Source: G963664115 sp965263045 (GTDB taxonomy: Bacteria > Acidobacteriota > Terriglobia > 20CM-2-55-15). Taken from it: a DNA stretch of 64,000 bases. The position numbers and the translations under genes are program-made. The notes under the pieces were generated by a model, which did not search any database, was not told the DNA's origin, and saw only the letters and a program-made list of their open reading frames with translations. Below, one piece after another: positions 61,379 through 64,000 of this stretch. Within the stretch, counting starts at the first letter, position 1, and each line of letters starts with the position of its first letter. The DNA lies in NCBI GenBank assembly GCA_965263045.1, contig CBDHGK010000041.1:2604001-2668000 (forward strand). The letters are read 5' to 3'.

Positions 61379-62529
61379 GTGGTCCCCGTCAAACAGACTG
61401 TAACTTATCGAGCTTCTTTCGGGCACGTTGAACTTTTTCAAGAATATCGGAAGCCGTTGCGGTCCAAATGAAGGGCTTCGGGTTCTGATTGTGACCCCCG
61501 ACATATTCCTCCACGGCCTGGATTAGCTCAGGAACAGAATGGAAAACCCCGCGCCGAAGCCGTTGTTCGGAAAGATCCCGGAAGAAGCGTTCGACCATGT
61601 TCAGCCAGGATGCACTGGTCGGTGTGAAGTGCACATGAAAGCGCGTGTTGCGCTTCAACCAGTTGACGACTTTCTGATGTTTGTGCGTGACGTAGTTGTC
61701 GCAAATGATATGGATCTGTTTGTCTTTCGGCACGGAACGTTTGATCTGATTGAGAAACCGGATCCATTCCTGATGACGATGCTTCGGCATACAGGTCCCG
61801 ATAATCGAGCCGTCCAGCGTATTGAGCGCGGCGAACATCGTGGTCGTCCCGTTGCGTTTGTAGTCGTGGGTGAGGGTGCCGCACCGCCCCTTCTTCAGAG
61901 GTAACCCGGGTTGCGTGCGGTCCAGGGCCTGCATCTGGCTCTTCTCATCGCAGGACAAAACAATGGCGTTTTCCGGAGGGTTCAGATACAAACCGACCAC
62001 ATCCTCCAACTTCTCGACAAATTGTTTGTCGTTGGAAAGTTTGAAGGTGCGTGCCAGATGAGGCTTCAAGCCATGAGCCCGCCAGATTCTCCCTACCGTG
62101 GACTCGCTGACGCCGGTTGCCCTGGCCATCAAGGACCGGCTCCAGTGCGTGGCGTTCGGAGGCTTCCCTTCGACCGTCTTCTTCACGATCCGGGCCCGCT
62201 TCCGGCGGCCGATCGAGGGAATCCGTCCACTGCGGGAAGCGTCCTTTTCGATTCCCCCGAGGCCATCTTCAACGAAACGATCGCGCCAACGTCCGGCCTT
62301 TTGACGAGTGATGTCCAACTTGGCAGCGATCTCCTGATTGTCCAGACCCCCGGCGGCCAGCAAGACAATTCGAGATCGTTCCGCCAACCGGACCGCCACA
62401 CTGCGGCTTCGGCTCAGTCGCTCCAGTTCCTTCCGCACAGGAATGTCCAATTTAATCGTCGGTGCTCTCCTCATATATACTCAGACGTAGGAAAGCTGAA
62501 TAAGTTACATTAACTGTGACGGACTACAC
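61379..62529 (-). mobile_element. IS630-family element
   Basis: About 1151 bp between TA dinucleotides (61377-61378, 62530-62531), each within CTAG. Imperfect terminal repeats: GTGGTCCCCGTCAAACAG left and (complement) GTGTAGTCCGTCACAG right, both followed by a GTAACTTAT block. The TA duplication is standard for the family; here the target was CTAG. Confidence 0.88.
61389..62474 (-). CDS. IS630-family transposase
   Basis: A 361-residue single-frame transposase. The N-terminal helix-turn-helix domains have GLDNQEIAAKLDITRQKAGR and TGVSESTVGRIWRAHGLKPH. The DDE catalytic residues lie in AIVLSCDEKSQMQALDR, IHIICDNYVTHKHQKV and PTSASWLNMVERFFRDL, the usual D-D-E spacing for the Tc1/mariner-like IS630 group. 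Frame unbroken, so possibly functional. It lies about 155 bp upstream of metK. Confidence 0.93.
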   Translation of the reverse strand: MRRAPTIKLDIPVRKELERLSRSRSVAVRLAERSRIVLLAAGGLDNQEIAAKLDITRQKAGRWRDRFVEDGLGGIEKDASRSGRIPSIGRRKRARIVKKTVEGKPPNATHWSRSLMARATGVSESTVGRIWRAHGLKPHLARTFKLSNDKQFVEKLEDVVGLYLNPPENAIVLSCDEKSQMQALDRTQPGLPLKKGRCGTLTHDYKRNGTTTMFAALNTLDGSIIGTCMPKHRHQEWIRFLNQIKRSVPKDKQIHIICDNYVTHKHQKVVNWLKRNTRFHVHFTPTSASWLNMVERFFRDLSEQRLRRGVFHSVPELIQAVEEYVGGHNQNPKPFIWTATASDILEKVQRARKKLDKLQSV

Positions 62530-62628
62530 TAGGTCGCGTCCGGCGTCGGGGACGAGTGGACCCCATTTGGGCATGGAGGCGCCGATCCGTTCGGTCGCTT
62601 CTCACAAACAGTTCAAGGAGAAAGCCTG

Positions 62629-63777
62629 GTGAGTGAATCACGACGATTGTTTACGTCAGAATCGGTGACCGAAGGTCATCCGGACAAGATGGCCGACCAG
62701 ATTTCGGACGCGATCCTGGATCAGGTAATGGCAGAGGACCCAATGGGCCGCGTCGCTTGCGAAACAATGATTGCGACAGGATTCGCCATGGTGGCCGGCG
62801 AGATCACGACGAAATGTTTCATCGATTACGAGCGCCTGGTGCGGGACACCGTGGAAACGATCGGGTACGTGGACGCTGCAACCGGATTTGATTTTAAAAC
62901 ATGCGCCGTTATGTCGGCCGTCGGGCGTCAGTCCCCGGACATCGCCATGGGCGTGGATACTGGAGGGGCCGGAGACCAGGGGATGATGTTCGGGTACGCC
63001 ACCGACGAGTCACCCGAATTGATGCCAACGCCAATTCTGCTGGCTCATAAACTCACCGCCAAGCTCGCCGAAGTTCGAAAGTCCGGCCTGTTGCCCTTCC
63101 TGAGACCCGATGGGAAGTCGCAGGTCACTGTCGAGTATGACGGAGAAACGCCCAAGCGCGTCGACACGGTTGTTATTTCTACGCAACACGATCCCGAAGC
63201 AACCGCGAATCAGATCCGGGCAGAAATCATCACACACGTCGTTAAGACCGTCATCCCGGACCAGTTGCTCGATTCGACAACGACCTACCACGTGAATCCC
63301 ACGGGTCGCTTTGTCGTGGGCGGTCCCCAGGGTGATTGCGGGCTGACGGGACGCAAGATCATCGTCGATACCTACGGCGGAATGGGCCGGCACGGCGGCG
63401 GTGCATTCTCGGGCAAGGACCCGACGAAGGTCGATCGATCGGCCTGTTACATGGCCCGATACGTGGCTAAGAACGTTGTCGCGGCCGGACTCGCCCGACG
63501 GGTGGAGATACAGCTCGCATATGCGATCGGCGTCGCCGAGCCCGTGTCCGTCCTCGTAGACTCATTCGGAACCGGAAATCTTTCCGATACCAGGATTTCT
63601 GATCTTGTTCGGCAAAACTTCCAGCTGACCCCCCGCGGCATCATTGAATCACTGAATCTGCGGCAGCCGATATACAGAAAGACAGCTTCTTATGGACACT
63701 TCGGACGCGAAGACGTCGATTTCACCTGGGAAGCCCGAGACAAGGCGGAGGCTTTAAAGGAACAGGCGAACGTCTAG
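62629..63777 (+). CDS. metK: S-adenosylmethionine synthase
   Basis: A 382-residue MetK, joining methionine and ATP to give S-adenosylmethionine, phosphate and pyrophosphate. Signatures: FTSESVTEGHPDKMADQISD, AVGRQSPDIAMGVD, GAGDQGMMFGYATDE, NPTGRFVVGGPQGDCGLTGR, IIVDTYGGMGRHGGGAFSGK and DPTKVDRSACYMARYVAKN. It starts with GTG 62629 behind AAGGAG. Length is normal and all motifs are present, so functional. The IS630 lies just upstream; only about 95 bp of native leader remains before the start, and I see no clear riboswitch in it. An essential housekeeping gene, so its promoter must be within or beyond the IS end. Confidence 0.96.
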   Translation: MSESRRLFTSESVTEGHPDKMADQISDAILDQVMAEDPMGRVACETMIATGFAMVAGEITTKCFIDYERLVRDTVETIGYVDAATGFDFKTCAVMSAVGRQSPDIAMGVDTGGAGDQGMMFGYATDESPELMPTPILLAHKLTAKLAEVRKSGLLPFLRPDGKSQVTVEYDGETPKRVDTVVISTQHDPEATANQIRAEIITHVVKTVIPDQLLDSTTTYHVNPTGRFVVGGPQGDCGLTGRKIIVDTYGGMGRHGGGAFSGKDPTKVDRSACYMARYVAKNVVAAGLARRVEIQLAYAIGVAEPVSVLVDSFGTGNLSDTRISDLVRQNFQLTPRGIIESLNLRQPIYRKTASYGHFGREDVDFTWEARDKAEALKEQANV

Positions 63778-63838
63778 TCCATATCAGGCGAGTTGCGTTC
63801 CGGGCGTCGGTTCGGAATCCTTGAAAAGAACCGACCCT

Positions 63839-64000
63839 TCACTGCGCGCCAGCGATTATCAACCTGAAGTGTGTCCCCAGAACACGCCCCTCCCGGGGCG
63901 CGCTCATGATGTCGTCGAATGCGGAAGTCAACTCAAGGATTTCAAAACCCAGTGCGCCAAGATCCCGATATCCCCGAATATAACCGTCACTAAACCCAAG
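63839..64000 (-). CDS. C-terminal part of an unidentified gene, cut by the window edge
   Basis: A minus-strand frame open from the window edge to TGA 63839-63841: GFSDGYIRGYRDLGALGFEI, LELTSAFDDIMSAPREGRVL, GTHFRLIIAGAQ. It reads like real protein, but 54 codons are not enough for me to name a family. Confidence 0.45.
   Translation of the reverse strand, partial: LGFSDGYIRGYRDLGALGFEILELTSAFDDIMSAPREGRVLGTHFRLIIAGAQ

Noticed and set aside
62532..62628. SAM-responsive riboswitch before metK
   Set aside because: I looked for paired stems and known conserved blocks in the short leader and saw none that I could defend.
1..64000. CRISPR arrays, rRNA, tRNA, integrase-flanked island or prophage
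   Set aside because: No regularly spaced repeats, no rRNA or tRNA sequence, and no phage structural or integrase genes were seen.

Overview
The window (about 58% G+C by eye) looks like a chromosomal piece of an Acidobacteriota-type bacterium, perhaps near Vicinamibacteria. The evidence is a reaction-centre-cytochrome-like diheme protein, DUF6152 proteins, a DUF5916 protein, NHL-propeller lipoproteins, a cyclophilin fused to cell-surface beta domains, and many exported metallo-hydrolases. This placement is inferred from gene content; no rRNA or tRNA was seen.

Layout. 1-4.2 kb: a DUF5916 gene split by an IS1380-type element. 4.3-14.2 kb: a frameshifted metallo-beta-lactamase (MBL)-fold gene, a lectin-like secreted protein, two NHL propellers, a cyclase-family protein and an amidohydrolase. 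14.4-19.4 kb: a pile-up of miniature elements (MITEs), a second IS1380-type element and an IS1182 element placed end to end at CTAG sites. 19.4-31.1 kb: aminotransferase, SDR, two VOC proteins, GlcG-like protein, MBL enzymes, paired membrane proteins and tandem amidohydrolases. 31.2-32.9 kb: second copy of the second IS1380 type. 33.3-37.8 kb: alternating DUF6152 and unnamed-family genes, plus the diheme protein. 38.4-42.6 kb: anion transporter and cyclophilin fusion. 42.8-52.5 kb: MITE, gene remnants, an inverted-order toxin-antitoxin pair, two more IS1380-A copies, IS256, a PEP-mutase-like protein and peptidase E. 52.5-54.5 kb: an A-rich, probably foreign segment with a glycosyltransferase. 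55.2-64 kb: rhodanese, bicupin, globin, MBL with EF-hands, CAP protein, IS630, metK.

Most interesting point: the rhodanese at 55257-55697 (minus) has an in-frame TGA exactly where the catalytic cysteine belongs. About 50 well-conserved rhodanese residues follow in the same frame, and a strong hairpin starts 7 nt after the TGA. This is a candidate selenocysteine rhodanese.

Second theme: mobile DNA and CTAG. Eight IS elements and at least three families of MITE-like repeats are present, and almost all sit at CTAG or TTAG/CTAA targets. At three genes the target is the stop codon itself, so insertion did not damage the gene. Two IS1380-A copies occupy the identical site of a diverged dispersed repeat, and uninterrupted relatives of that repeat are also present.

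Most non-mobile genes encode exported or lipid-anchored enzymes that look catabolic or detoxifying. They are mostly single genes or pairs rather than long operons.
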